Below are positions 11,709-23,300 of a stretch of DNA of 64,000 nucleotides, piece by piece. The notes under the pieces are model-generated. The model did no database searches, had not been told where the DNA came from, and saw nothing but the letters and a program-made list of their open reading frames with translations. The DNA is from Tetragonia tetragonoides. Its lineage: Eukaryota > Streptophyta > Magnoliopsida > Caryophyllales > Aizoaceae. The stretch spans positions 5,747,501 to 5,811,500 of the forward strand of contig CM076147.1 of the NCBI GenBank assembly GCA_038025085.1. The letters run 5' to 3'. The translations under genes were made by a program, and so were the position numbers. Within the stretch, counting starts at the first letter, position 1; each line of letters opens with the position of its first letter.

Positions 11709-12005
11709 TCAAAGTGTAATATTTGAATTACCCACTTACTTAGGTGTTTTGGAATATGCCTCATATGGTTTATCCACCATCATTACCAATTATAAAGTTA
11801 GGGTATAACGGTCCAAATGTATATTTAACAGAATAAATGACGGTAGAGTTAAAAACAGGGCACAGAATGAACATCTGAGAAATATATACCTAGTACCTAC
11901 CACTTGGATTTTCATTTTAAGAAGTTCTACCAATTGGAAAAGCAACAAGTTAGAGCCTACCAATTGGAAAACCCTTATATTAAACTCTTGTTGAAATCTG
12001 ATTTC

Positions 12006-13382
12006 GGGTGTTTTGGAGTCATATACAAATACAAGTAAAAGGGGTAATAGTGTCATCTATGAGTTAATCTTATGTGCAATCATCTTTTGAATGCTTAAAA
12101 GTGATTAGATGAATTTGAATAAAATTAGTACTGCTAGATGCTAATTGCAGTATATTAAGAAAAGGAAAATTAAAAAATAAAGACATATTGCCAGTTGCCA
12201 TGTTTGAGGTGGTCTCGGGTCAGGATCCTCAGCTGTCTTGTTATGGTGTTGTCCATGTATTTCCTTGTAAATAGGGGGTGGGTTTGGGAAATAAAACACT
12301 TGGGGGAGAGAGAGAAAGAGAACAACACCATAACTGGACAACAGAGGATCTTTGCCCGTCTCCAAGTGCTATTTTCGATTTTTTGATCGCGATGGAAGTC
12401 CCTCCCATAATTTGCAGCTCTCCAACAGCTCACATTCAACATTTTTATCTTTTCACCGTTGTTGATATAGTCATCGGCCAAACTTCTTACAACAAGCTCT
12501 CTGAATCTGATAACGTCTCAGTAGACCAACTTTTATCACTACGAAGTAGCAAGATTCAAGACCAACAAGGGTGCTAGTCTGATATGTTCAATATTAAACA
12601 CGAGAGTCCGAACATTGCGTTGCGGGGATACCCCGGTCGCCATTCACTTGCAGTCTCTTTTTGACGAGCAAAAAAGTACCAAGATTCAAGTGTCAGCCTG
12701 TACTTGAGAAGTCTAAAGAACGTATGAGAAGCGATCCTTACAGAAAGTGTAAAAGACTTGAAATGATGAATATCCCGGCTTATCATCTTGCACAAGTTGG
12801 AAACTTAACAATAGTTCCCATGTAGAGGCAGGATTTCAGGTTATGATACGAGCATAGGATTGCAAATACGTGGCTACACCCGAGTGTACGTAGCCAAGTA
12901 GCTACTCAATGATTCAAATAAGTTGGGGCGGCGAAATAATTGCTAAATGCTAAGCGGGTAAATCAATAAAGATGGTCAGATGAATGTACCCAGTTCCTTA
13001 GATTAGGAGCTACATAAACGAGACTCCACTAGGAAAACACATCGAAGGTTGTGCCAAAGAGGTTAATACTAGTTAACAAGGTTGACGCTTGTTCCTTTCG
13101 AGTATCAAGCTATGCAGAGATAGCAAATGTGAATTCCGGAGATTGAATGAAAAACAATATTTGAGTGGATGGACTACCAAAATTCGACTACATCGAGCCA
13201 GATATTGATGGAGTATGCATACCTTACCTCATGTTATGCTGCAATATATTTCAAATTTCACATCTCCAGTGTCTTGCAAGTAGCCAAACAACCTTTCAAA
13301 CATCCACAATTGATCATTTTGCATTGCACAGCTGACGCCACCTCAGCTTCTTGCATATTGTATTGCCGCAAACATCAAACAG
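12006..13382. other. spacer and probable 3' region of the LYR gene
   Basis: No coding region could be supported. It contains an imperfect inverted repeat of about 30 bp (12222-12254 with 12320-12352). The section 12280-12355 also resembles 32715-32790 ('gtttgggaaat...gagagagagaaa...aacaca'), so it belongs to a dispersed repeat. The part nearest 13382 probably holds the 3' UTR of the LYR gene. Confidence 0.5.
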
Positions 13383-14084
13383 TCAGAAACCTTGCATATC
13401 CAGCATCTCATCTAAACCTTTCACTCTCTCTGACCCTTCGCTTATCAAGAAACGAATATTCTGCTTGTCCTTGCATTCCCTGTTCTTCTCTATCTCCTGC
13501 CTGATAGTCTGCTCCAAGTCAGCTGTAAATACACGCATCCAAAAAAGAAAACACAAGAAATAAGCTCATCAGTTCAATCGGAAGAATGTACTTACAGGTG
13601 ATGCAAGAAAATGACATAAGCAACCTTATCCCTGACATGTACAGACGCATTTTGCAAGCACTCTACAGTCAATTACAAATGGCAAAAATTTAGAATCTCT
13701 GGGTGATGTTGCTGAGATATTTGCATAGTATTCGTAAAATATACCCAGGGGTTAAGGAGGATAGCTTGAAAGTAAAAACTTAAAACATAAAGATTGCTAC
13801 TTTTTCAGTCGATCAATGATTCAGCAACATAAGTGTAAACTTGGTTTCATTTGATTCTTCCTCTGTTGAAAGCTGTTGGAGAATTAATGATGTACAGTTA
13901 TAAACTACAAAGTGCTAGCTGGTCAAGCATTTGTCTACATGAGTTTTACAATTATGTTACATGACACAGCCAATGTTGTTTCAGAAGGTCATTTAACATA
14001 AGAAAAATAGACTCGATAAGCAAGTATAATGGTGAGCTTAAAGATGTTGTTTTCCTTCTTTTTTTCTGGGAGAAGGGGCAGGGG

Positions 14085-14128
<44 letters not shown>

Positions 14129-14251
14129 AAGAGAACCTCTGGCATGGGGAGGGGCTCGCCTAGCTGTTCTTAATGCCTGCCTGTACAACTTCAACACTCG
14201 AGCACGAAGAATGAAATCCTGTAAGTCAAAGTGGATACGCATGATGGCTGT
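13383..14251 (-). CDS. LYR-motif protein (LYRM2-like), two coding exons
   Basis: Small LYR-family proteins act in mitochondria as assembly factors for Fe-S or respiratory-chain subunits, usually with acyl-carrier protein. Exon A: 14137-14251, acceptor ttgcag before 14251, ATG at 14242. It encodes MRIHFDLQDFILRARVLKLY, then RQALRTARRAPPHAR, and ends CAGAG|gttctc. Exon B: acceptor tttacag, 13383-13522, encoding DLEQTIRQEIEKNR..., RFLISEGSERVKGLDEMLDM and the stop. The junction (G|CT) restores Ala and the frame, giving 81 residues with the LYR signature KLYRQALR. The arrangement matches human LYRM2 (LYRR...). From memory, LYR genes also neighbour the pseudouridine-synthase gene in Arabidopsis, so local synteny may be conserved. 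A long CT tract (on the gene strand) follows the exon A donor directly. Confidence 0.85.
14091..14123. repeat. (GA)n microsatellite in LYR intron 2
   Basis: About 16 GA units on the plus strand, which is (CU)n in the LYR pre-mRNA, lying about 15 nt after the exon A donor. It is complementary to the (GA)n present in the proposed 5' UTR exon. Confidence 0.9.
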
Positions 14252-14713
14252 CTGCAATTGAGTTCATCACGACAATTCATAAACATAATAGAGACTCGTG
14301 ATATAATATTGAGTATTCAACACATACACGACTGAAAAAAAGCACAGAGCAGGAAAACATTCCAGACAATGAACACTGACTTCAATTCTCACAAGGCATA
14401 TAGGCTTCATCACTTAATACAAGCTCACAACAATGCATTCAGATTTCAGAAGGGTTGCATGTCTAACAGGATCGAGAAAGATTTAGGAAAAAAATTAAAG
14501 AATACGAAGTTCATTTGCTGATAAACCCTGTGTATTAATAGTTAATAAGTTATGACACTACTAAAAGAGTTCCTCATTACAAATAGCGAACAGGGCTTTT
14601 AATTTTTTCGATAGTTAGCGACTCCATTATGCAGTTAATCTTTCACCACTACTGAACAGGGTACTCAGGAGGGGGAAAGAAAGGGAGTAGGATGCTGCCT
14701 ATTATGATACACA

Positions 14714-17692
14714 TCATGAAGAGCCAATTACAAGCTTTCCCAGCTCTTCCAGTTTGTAGATCAGGCATAGTGCAGCGGAATCTTGAGAGCTTTTCTTATC
14801 AGCTCTTTGGTCCCCCATAGCCTCTATAACACCAAAATCAGGTACGTGCAGGGCAATTTTCGAGACAAAACTATTAAAGCTTTGCTTTTTGTTGGAACCT
14901 TCGCCAAATTCAATAGGAGATCTTGACTGATGTTGTTTTGCTTCAAAACTGGGCATTGGCCACTGCAATCTTTTACAGAGTTCATACAGTGAGCTCCTCG
15001 GTCCTCCTTTATCCGTATTAACAGCTGCTATAACCGGAGTGTCAGAAGCTGGAAACCGAGATGTCTTTTGCCTTTTGTATGATACAAGCTCCACTGAATT
15101 TTCGCCCTCTACTGCACTAGATTTCATTTTTGTCAAACCTGACGCAATATCATGCAATTCTCGCTTTCTCCTCTTTGAAACTCCTCTAATCTCCAGATCC
15201 TTCAACAGATAAAGACCTGCTAGTCCCTTGGCAGCTTTTCTGGTTTTTCCAACCCCTTCTCCTATTAAGAGGATGTCTTTGAGCTGCAATCTGAGCTCCG
15301 CAAGCACCAGGCCTTTATCATTCACACAATCTTCTTTGAAAAAGTATCCAAGAGAATCACACAATTCATTAAGTTCACGAAATGGAGGCAACTCAAGATT
15401 ATCTGGAGTCACAATCGGAGACAACAGTGGTTCGAAGATTTTCCAGACTTCCTTAACATTAAGCTTGGTATCAATTAGTATCGCCCCAGCAATACTCTCC
15501 ACCAGGTCACCAAGAGCTTTTGGAAATTGCCTTCCTTGCAGTGCTTTAGCATCTTCTGCATCTATGACCAACTTCACATACTCTATTATCTGTTCTGAAT
15601 CAGATTCAGAACAGTTCTGAAGATGCTGGTACAGGTTTTTTCTAATAGCAACTTGAGCAAAATTCTCATTGTTAACAGAAGCTGAACGCAGATCGGTCAA
15701 CTCTCCTGGATCAATATCTGTGTGGTTCTGGTAAAGATACCAAGTTATAAGCAAATCCAATACAGCATCTCCTAGAAATTCAAGCCTCTCGTAAGAATAT
15801 CCCACCCCACCATCTTGTTCTTTTGCATAAGTAAGAGCTTCGAGCAACAGTCCCTCGGTAGAAAATTCATACCCAAGCTTAGATTCTAGGGTTATAATCT
15901 CATCAACTTTATGGGTACAAGATCGGTCAGATGCCAAATTAATAGCCTTGTCGATGTAAGAGGGCTAAAGTTCAGCTTTAATGCCTAGCCACTTCATCAG
16001 ATGGAGTGCAGCCACTAACCCACCACCAACGTAGTATGCCCCAATAAGTGCCTCAACGCAATCAGCTATGCTTTTGGAGACCAGCCACCTGTGTCCCTTG
16101 TCACAGCTCTTTCCAAGTATGACAGTCTCATCAATGGTTTGGTATCTCCTATCTATAGGTACTTCAGATGTCCCAATACCATGTGAACAAGGAACAGGAT
16201 GAACAGAAAGCTGCCCAGGGGCAACCCAACGACGCGGTTCAAACGCATTATCACGTATGTATTCCTGTAACCTGCGTTTAGTTCCCAACTCATGTAAGTT
16301 AGCATTACAAACAACCCTTTGGCGGTGACCAGATAGCTTTCCTTCATGTTTCTCAGGATATTTAAGAAAGACATGGCAGCTCACTGCATACTTCAGCACT
16401 GAATCCCCAAGCAGCTCCAAACGCTCAGAACAAAAGTCTTCGCAGCATCTAAGAGTTGTAAGTGCTTCCAAAATCAGTGAGCTTGGCATATGAAAGTTGT
16501 TTAAATCGAAGGCAATTTCTTCCCTCAGCTGGCAGGCCAACATCAGAGTCTCCATCCGGTGCATCAATGAAGGAATTAAATAAAATACTCTTAGAACTGA
16601 TACTGGGATATCAATACTGACTAGGAGCTCAGGCGGCATGTGAACATGATTCCGTGGCTTTTCCGCAACTACTTTACTACCATTTGACATCATCTTTCGA
16701 CGAGATTCACCAACTTCATTATCTATAAGAAGATTAAATGGATTATGTGTCTGTTTCAACAGCAACAACGGCTGTCCTGGATAAAATAGCACAATGCCAT
16801 ACTTTTTGTTGAAGTAATCAGCAAAACTTGAATACTTCAATGGTACCCCTTCAGCATTTCCATCAAAAGGGCTCTCAGCAGAGGTATCTAGCAACACGTC
16901 AATGGCATAGTATATCCTTCCAGTGTGAATAGACATAACAACAGTGTCTTTTAAGTCGCCCACAGAAAATGAATTATTTGCCAAGTGTATAGTGCTCATG
17001 CTAGTCCAATTTCCATCTAGTGAAGAGGTGTTACTAATTAAATTCTGATCCTTCTTTTCAGAAAGCTCAGCACTCAACCAAGTGTTATTCTTCATAAATT
17101 CAATCGCTGAAACACAGGAGTCAATCACCTTCCAATCGATTCTCCAAAAGTCACCTGTAATATTTGGAGAATCAAGTGGTAATATCAAATATATGTAGGA
17201 CGGGCTCCACAGAAGATTATTGTCTCCCTGCAGAAGAAATTCTCTTTTTGTACCACTTGCTTTTGATCCTTTGAATAATTTTCCAAACAATCCATTAAAG
17301 AGAAGTTCATGAAAGCCCATTGCTCGCCTGATTTCATCTGAACCCAATTGTAGTTCCCCACATGGGATAACAGATGAATTCACCATCTTATCAAGCAAGT
17401 ACAAGTCCACTTGTGAATTAGCGACATCATGATTTAGCTTTGACTCAGTCAAAAGAACAAATCCTGGATACAGCTCATCAGTATCACATGTGAAATCAAG
17501 CTTGTAAGCATGGAAAACAGCACCCTGAGCATTCTCCGTCCAAGAGCCAGATAATGCGCGGACCTGAGTTGTCCCATGTAACTCCTTTCTTTTTGTGCTT
17601 CCAGCACCAGCTGAATCATTGCTTTTCACTTTCAGACCACATTCATTATGCCCTTCAATATTCAGATGATGATGATCATCCAGAGAATCCAT
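14714..17692 (-). pseudogene. Retrocopy of Dicer-like 2 (PAZ-RNase IIIa-RNase IIIb-dsRBD), 5'-truncated
   Basis: DCL2 makes 22-nt siRNAs in antiviral silencing. The first frame (from ATG at about 17692 to a TAG at 15965-15967) covers the linker KRKELHGTT..RALSGSW, a PAZ-like region and RNase IIIa (ERLELLGDSVLKY; second acidic motif DCVEALIGAYY). The same frame resumes directly after the TAG (…PSYIDKAINLASDR) with RNase IIIb (ERLEFLGDAVLDLL; GDLVESIAGAILID) and dsRNA-binding regions (GGPRSSLYELCKRLQWPMPS…) to the stop at 14714. Catalytic Glu/Asp residues are all present. Known plant DCL2 genes have many introns here; this ~3 kb has none, and the helicase and DUF283 are missing. It therefore looks like a cDNA-derived copy. 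The TAG replaces a codon usually Glu. It lies in the same orientation inside LYR intron 1. No poly(A) or target duplication was found, so the mechanism remains inferred. Confidence 0.8.
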
Positions 17693-17699
17693 TGCAAAG

Positions 17700-19716
17700 T
17701 ACTTTAAGGTTCGAGCAAAGAAGTAAATTAGATGAATGTCAACTTTGGCCGGACAAACCAGCAACTATTTAAAAAGCTGGCTTGGAGGTACTCTTAGTTC
17801 ACACTAGTGCAACCTCCTGACGATAAGAAGCTAAGGATGGGCTTTGGGAAGCAGTACCTACACAAGTGATAAATAAAAGGTTCATAAGTACTCAGAAAAC
17901 ACCTTTGCATGTACACACACATCCACTTGTGCCGCTGGATGCACATGATCTGCCAGCAAAGGTGTCTGCTGTCAGAGACAGGAGAATAGCCAGGAAAACC
18001 AAAAGGCCATAGTTCATGATTTGTCACCCCGTTATCTGAACTTTTCATTTACCCCACCATACTCATGTCAGACACAAAATTAAAACTTTAAACAGACATG
18101 AGTCATTAGTGTTTGGGTATGATCCCTCACAGGTACAAAACCTGGAAAAAATTTCCAGGCACCCATGTCTAGCCAATCTGACACAGCGAGCGTAACACAC
18201 TCCTCAAATACTTGTCCCCTGGAATTCTCAAAATACCAATGTATAAACCATTTCTAGGATCTGCAGTAACAAAAGCTATAGTGCCTTCCACAACATAGGC
18301 AATTGGTTAAATCCATGCTCTCAGCATGCAAACATCAGCATCGCTCTCCACAGCAAAATTGATCATGGGATGCTCAATTCATGCCACATGAACAGCTCAG
18401 CTCTTTGCTGTCTGTAACTCTTTCAAGCATCGCAATGATCCATTTTGATAAGCTTTCACAAAATAGGGATATAACTATGAAATCTCTCTGCTATGTCGCA
18501 ATTTGTACTTTGGTCTTCATTGTTGTAGTAGTCAACTAGTCATTATTGATAGTGATTAAAAACATCATAAGTCATAACATGGATCCTCGAAAGGATAGAA
18601 TCTAATTCTGAGTTGGTTAAGGATCAAGCTGTACCCAACGTTCTCATGACCTAGGTTAAACAAACACAGACGAGACATGGTCACGAGGAAGCGTCCTTCG
18701 TAGAACATGAAAAGCTTAGGAAGCGTTTAGACTTTAATTGTGGAGGATGTGTTCCAAATTTCCTTTTCCAATTTTCTACTACGTCTGAGTTCTCTATCAC
18801 CAAATAAACAATTGAAAATGAGAAAACCTTTATTCAAAAGCCATCCACTTTTCCTGCTTAGAAATCAGGAAAATATGACTCCAAATGAAACCAGTTTTCC
18901 AACTATTTTCCATGACTGTACAAACCATGCCAGTTTTCTGTTATTTGTTTAAAAAGAACTATAATAGATAGATTGAGTTTGCAAACTTGACTGCTTGCTC
19001 AAGCACATCTATAATCAATTATCTCCAAATTGATAAACCAAATCTCTTTTTTTTTTTTTCCTGCGGCAATTACGGCGCAGAAAGTTTGATTAATCAGTCA
19101 CGAAAGATGTTTATATAACTGTTTTTGAATCATACACATCCTAAATAAAAAACCTAGAACAAATTTCTACAATAAATACCCTTGCCTAATTCCCCCCAAA
19201 CAGCAAGTCAGCAACCCATAATTTAGCAGTTGCATCACACAATTCAATAGCACCTTTTTTATGAAATGACAAAATACCACTTTGAACAAGCAGCAAAATA
19301 GCCCCTACTTCAAATCATCAACCCACAGATTTCCTTCTTAAAACAAAAATCAAAATCCTAATAATAAGTTAATAACAGGAACATGCAACACAGAATTAAC
19401 AAAAATTGCAAAGCAAAGGTTCATCATCAAATCAAACCCTATATTGGATTATTCATTACATGGAGCAATGACAAATTACCAAGCCTTGAAAACCACTTGT
19501 AGTCGTTGCCCCCAGTTAAACAGTTTATCAACATTAATAGAAGACGAATAACTCGACGATCAAACAAGAAGAACGAATAAATTAAGAAAATTAAGAAAAT
19601 CAAAGTTGTCAATTTCCAAAGTATCCTAATATTTGGCCAAAAATCGCGGTGAAAAGAACAAGTATGATTTGTTATCTCAATGTGGAAACCAAAATTTGCT
19701 TAAACCCTAAACGTAC
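17700..19716 (-). other. remainder of LYR intron 1 upstream of the DCL2 retrocopy
   Basis: AT-rich sequence with no supported exon or transposon. Dicer helicase or DUF283 sequence was specifically looked for on the minus strand and not seen. Confidence 0.5.
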
Positions 19717-19743
19717 CTGAAGGGGAAGTTGCAGAAAACGGAT

Positions 19744-19798
<55 letters not shown>

Positions 19799-19850
19799 GT
19801 TTGTGACTTGTGAAGTTGTGATGAGTGGCGAGAGCATCAGTTGACTCACT
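19717..19850 (-). other. probable 5' UTR exon of the LYR gene
   Basis: On the minus strand, a (GA)n tract is followed by ...ccccttcag|gtacgt, a strong splice donor ending the exon at 19717. The only ATG in the exon is closed by a stop after 13 codons, so it would be a leader exon with a short upstream ORF. The next good acceptor leading into an ATG and a real protein is that of the LYR exon at 14251. It could instead feed transcripts of the DCL2 retrocopy. The right border is approximate. Confidence 0.5.
19743..19796. repeat. (CT)n microsatellite
   Basis: About 27 uninterrupted CT units on the plus strand ((GA)n in the LYR transcript), in the proposed leader exon. GA/CT tracts near transcription starts are common in plant promoters. 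Confidence 0.95.
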
Positions 19851-20348
19851 TGACAGTCAACAGAGTAAGTACTGTAAATTGGCGGCAGTGTTGGTGGAGT
19901 GCTGGGTGCTACACGGGCCGAGGCCCTGCCCATTACGAGGAGGGAGGCCCATTCTCCTATGAATTTTCATTTTTCAAAATATTCTTACCAAAAAAAAAAA
20001 AAAGAGTATAGTGCTCTTTTGAAAGTTGAAAGGCTCATTTTTTTTTTCTTTTATATATTCCTTGGAATCATGAATGGTGTATTAGTGATAACTGATGTGT
20101 AGTGGTATTTGTTTTGGGGTGGGTGGGCACCAGGTACGTATAGTAAGTTTTGTGTAAGATTAATTTAACATAAGACGGTTTTTTTTTTTTTATAATTAGG
20201 CATTTTTATTAAAATAATCTTCGAACTCAAGAAAATACAAGAATACCATAGCCAACAACCAAAGTATCGATCCCATCGTCCTCTCACCTCCTAGGAAGGG
20301 TTGAGAACAAGGAAAGGCATCTACTTCCAAACCATAAAAATAAATTCG

Positions 20349-23300
20349 TTAAAACCACGCCACAAAATCCTCCTCTCTAGTGATCCCTTGCTTCGCTAAT
20401 CCATCCGCTATAAAATTCGCACTTCTACCTCTATGAACTACTGATACATTTTTTAACCACCCCAAAGAACACCTAACAAAATTCAACTCAAATCTAGCGT
20501 TCCACGGGCCCTTCGATTTGGAATTACACCATAACACCGCATTCGCCGAATCCGATTCAATGAATATCTTAAAAAAAGATAGCCATTCTTTACAAGAAAC
20601 TTCGTCTATGGCCTTGGCAACCGCAGCAACTTCGGCGTGATTAATTTCCTCCTACTGAACCTGACATGAGAATAGACACCTGAAATTGCCATTCCAATCC
20701 CGAAGAACACCACCTATAGCAGCCTTATTACCCATAATAGATGCATCTACATTCCATTTTAATGATCCACTTGGAGGTAGCTCCCAGCCAACACACATCT
20801 TTCTCTTTTCATTCTGTACACAAATCTTTAAGCAAGAGGGAGCTTGACAGACTTCCTGTGGCGTATAAGGAAAAGAAGGGTCCCAGATTTTGATCCACCA
20901 AGCTAATCGAAGCAGAGCCAACTCAAATAACTCCTCACTGCTACTTGACTTCCCTTCAAACAACCTGCTATTACGTTCCTTCCAGATTGTCCACACCATT
21001 GCAAAACAAAAAGTGATATCTACCTTTGCAAGATGAGCACCACTTAACAGCAAGCTCCATTGTTTATAAAAATCCATACAACCACTGGGCTTAACCCACG
21101 AAATTCCCCATATCTGCAGCCAGCGATTCCAGAGGTCACATACGACAGGACAATGTAGCAGCAAATGATAACAGTTTTCCTCTTCACTTTCGCACATTAC
21201 ACAGATAAGATCAGATATGCATTTATAACCCATCTTCAACAACCTATCCTTCGTTTTCAGACGTCCCAAGCAAGCTAACCACATGAGAATTTCTACCTTA
21301 GGTGGAGTGAGACCCTTCCAAACTCCACTAATGACTTCGTTAATTTGTCCCCCTTCTCTGAGCATCATATCTTGTCTCATTGATTTAACAGAGAAAGCAC
21401 CCTCCTTGCCCCCCTTCCAGTAAAACTGATCATCCAAACCAAGGTCAAGTTGTGCGTGTGACAGCAGCTCAAACAACGCATTTTTTTATTCCTCCTCCCA
21501 CTCAAATAAGTTACGCCTCCAGCTCATACACCATCTCCATAAGAGCCCATCCCATACACCCATTTTACTGACAAAAGCATCTTGGTTATTTGAGATGGAA
21601 AAAAGTCTCCGAAATTTTGTTGCAAGCGCTTGATCACCTACCCACAAATCACGCCAAAATTTACAATTTGTTCCATTCTCTAATTTTACTGCTAAATTAT
21701 CCTTAAAAATCTCAACCGATTTAGGATTCTTTTTGACACAAGAAACAATACCTCTCCAAACTCCCCCTTTCCTAGGAACTGATATCTCCTCAAGTGATCG
21801 AATGTCACTCAAATTGTCTTCTCCTCAATCACTCACTTCCATACACCACTATCATCAGAAATAAAGCGTCATATCCATCTCAACAACGCATCATTCATTT
21901 TTCTAAGACACCCAATCCCCAAACCACCTATTTCTTTCGGCTTCTCTATCAAACTCCATTTGACTAGGCACGCAGGCCTCTTGCCTTCAGTATTCCTAGA
22001 CCAAAAAAACTGTCTTTGTAGCTGTATCATTTTCTCTATAACTTTCACAGGTGCGCTGAATAATGACATATAGTAGAGAGGTAGGATGTTCAAACATGAT
22101 TTCAGTAAAGTAACTCTGCCCCCAATCGACAACAACTTCCCTTTCCATGACGCAAGCCTTGCCTCCATTTTGTCAAGTATTGGACTCCAGAAATCTAGGC
22201 TACGAGGGTTAGCACCTAATGGCAATCCCAGGTATTTGGCTGGGAGTTGATCAGCTCGGCAATGTAGTGCAACAGCCATGCTCTTCACTTGTTCAAGCTC
22301 CATGTTAATACCAATCAGAGAACATTTATGGAAGTTTACTTTCAGTCCCGAAGCGAGGTGAAAACAAATAAGAATTTTCTTGATAGCATCTAAAAACCTG
22401 TACTTATCTGGGCAGAAAATTACAGTGTCGTCCGCAAACTGTAAGTGAGAAAACACCATTCCTCCATTTGACACCCTGACTCCACCGAGAATCCCATCTT
22501 GTAATGCCTTTTTAAACACACAATTCAACACCTCAGCTGCTAGGTTGAACAAGAACGGCGACGAAGGGTCACCTTGACGTAAACCCCTCTCAAGATTAAA
22601 AGGTGGAGTAGGAGATCCATTAACAAGTATCGAAGCTGAAGAGGATTGTAGGCACGAAGAAATCCACGTGCGCCACTAAGTTGGGAACTGCATCTCTTTG
22701 AGAACCCAATCAATAAATGACCATGAAACGGAATCATACGCCTTATAGAAATCAATCTTCCACATTCACATCTTTTCCTTGCTCTTCTTTGCTGAATCAA
22801 TTACTTCATTTGCAATCAAAACGCTGTCAAGAATCTGCCTACCACTGATAAATGTGGATTGAGATTCACCCACTATATCCCCCATCACTCTTTTCAATCT
22901 GTTCGCAAGAATTTTAGCCAAGATTTTATATAAAGCACCTATCATGCTAATGGGTCTAAATTTGCTCAGTTCAGAAGGAGATTCAACCTTGGGGATCAAA
23001 CTAATAAAAGCCACATTCAAACTCTTCTGTATTACACCATCCTCCCAGAATCTTTGCACAAATTCAATCACGTCTGACTTGATCACATCCTAGGCTCCTT
23101 TGATGAAATTAAAATTAAACCCATCTGGTCCTGGCGTCTTTGACCCTTCACACTGCCACACAGCATCTCTTATTTCATCTTCGCTAAATCTCACTGTTAA
23201 TTCCTCCCCCTGCTGCTGTGAAATATATTTCATGCCCAGATTCTCAAAAACAGGTCTATCTGCATACTCCTCCTGAAAAATTCTTCAAAAATACTCCATG

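Larger units (their letters stand above)
9770..12005. mobile_element. 2.2-kb element bounded by long imperfect inverted repeats
   Basis: The sequence at about 9775-9960 (…gggattttccaattagtagg…, ttttccaattggtagaactt) recurs inverted at about 11800-11990 (…aagttctaccaattggaaaa…, cctaccaattggaaaaccc). Similarity continues inward for roughly 200 bp through the 'ccctctttttaact' and 'atttgttaaat' segments. The inside has no recognisable transposase and itself carries a hAT MITE (10000-10435) and a retroposon (11163-11708). Exact ends and target duplication were not resolved. A non-autonomous Mutator/foldback element is the simplest reading; two inverted copies of one dispersed repeat is the alternative. 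Confidence 0.6.

Noticed and set aside
15228..15620. 130-codon plus-strand frame opposite DCL2
   Set aside because: Antisense shadow of the RNase IIIb coding sequence.
14714..17764. Functional Dicer gene
   Set aside because: Helicase and DUF283 missing, no introns where DCL2 has many, and a nonsense codon between the RNase III domains.
17794..18048. 84-codon minus-strand frame upstream of the DCL2 copy
   Set aside because: Checked for Dicer DUF283/helicase resemblance; none, and no splice signals leading into the copy.
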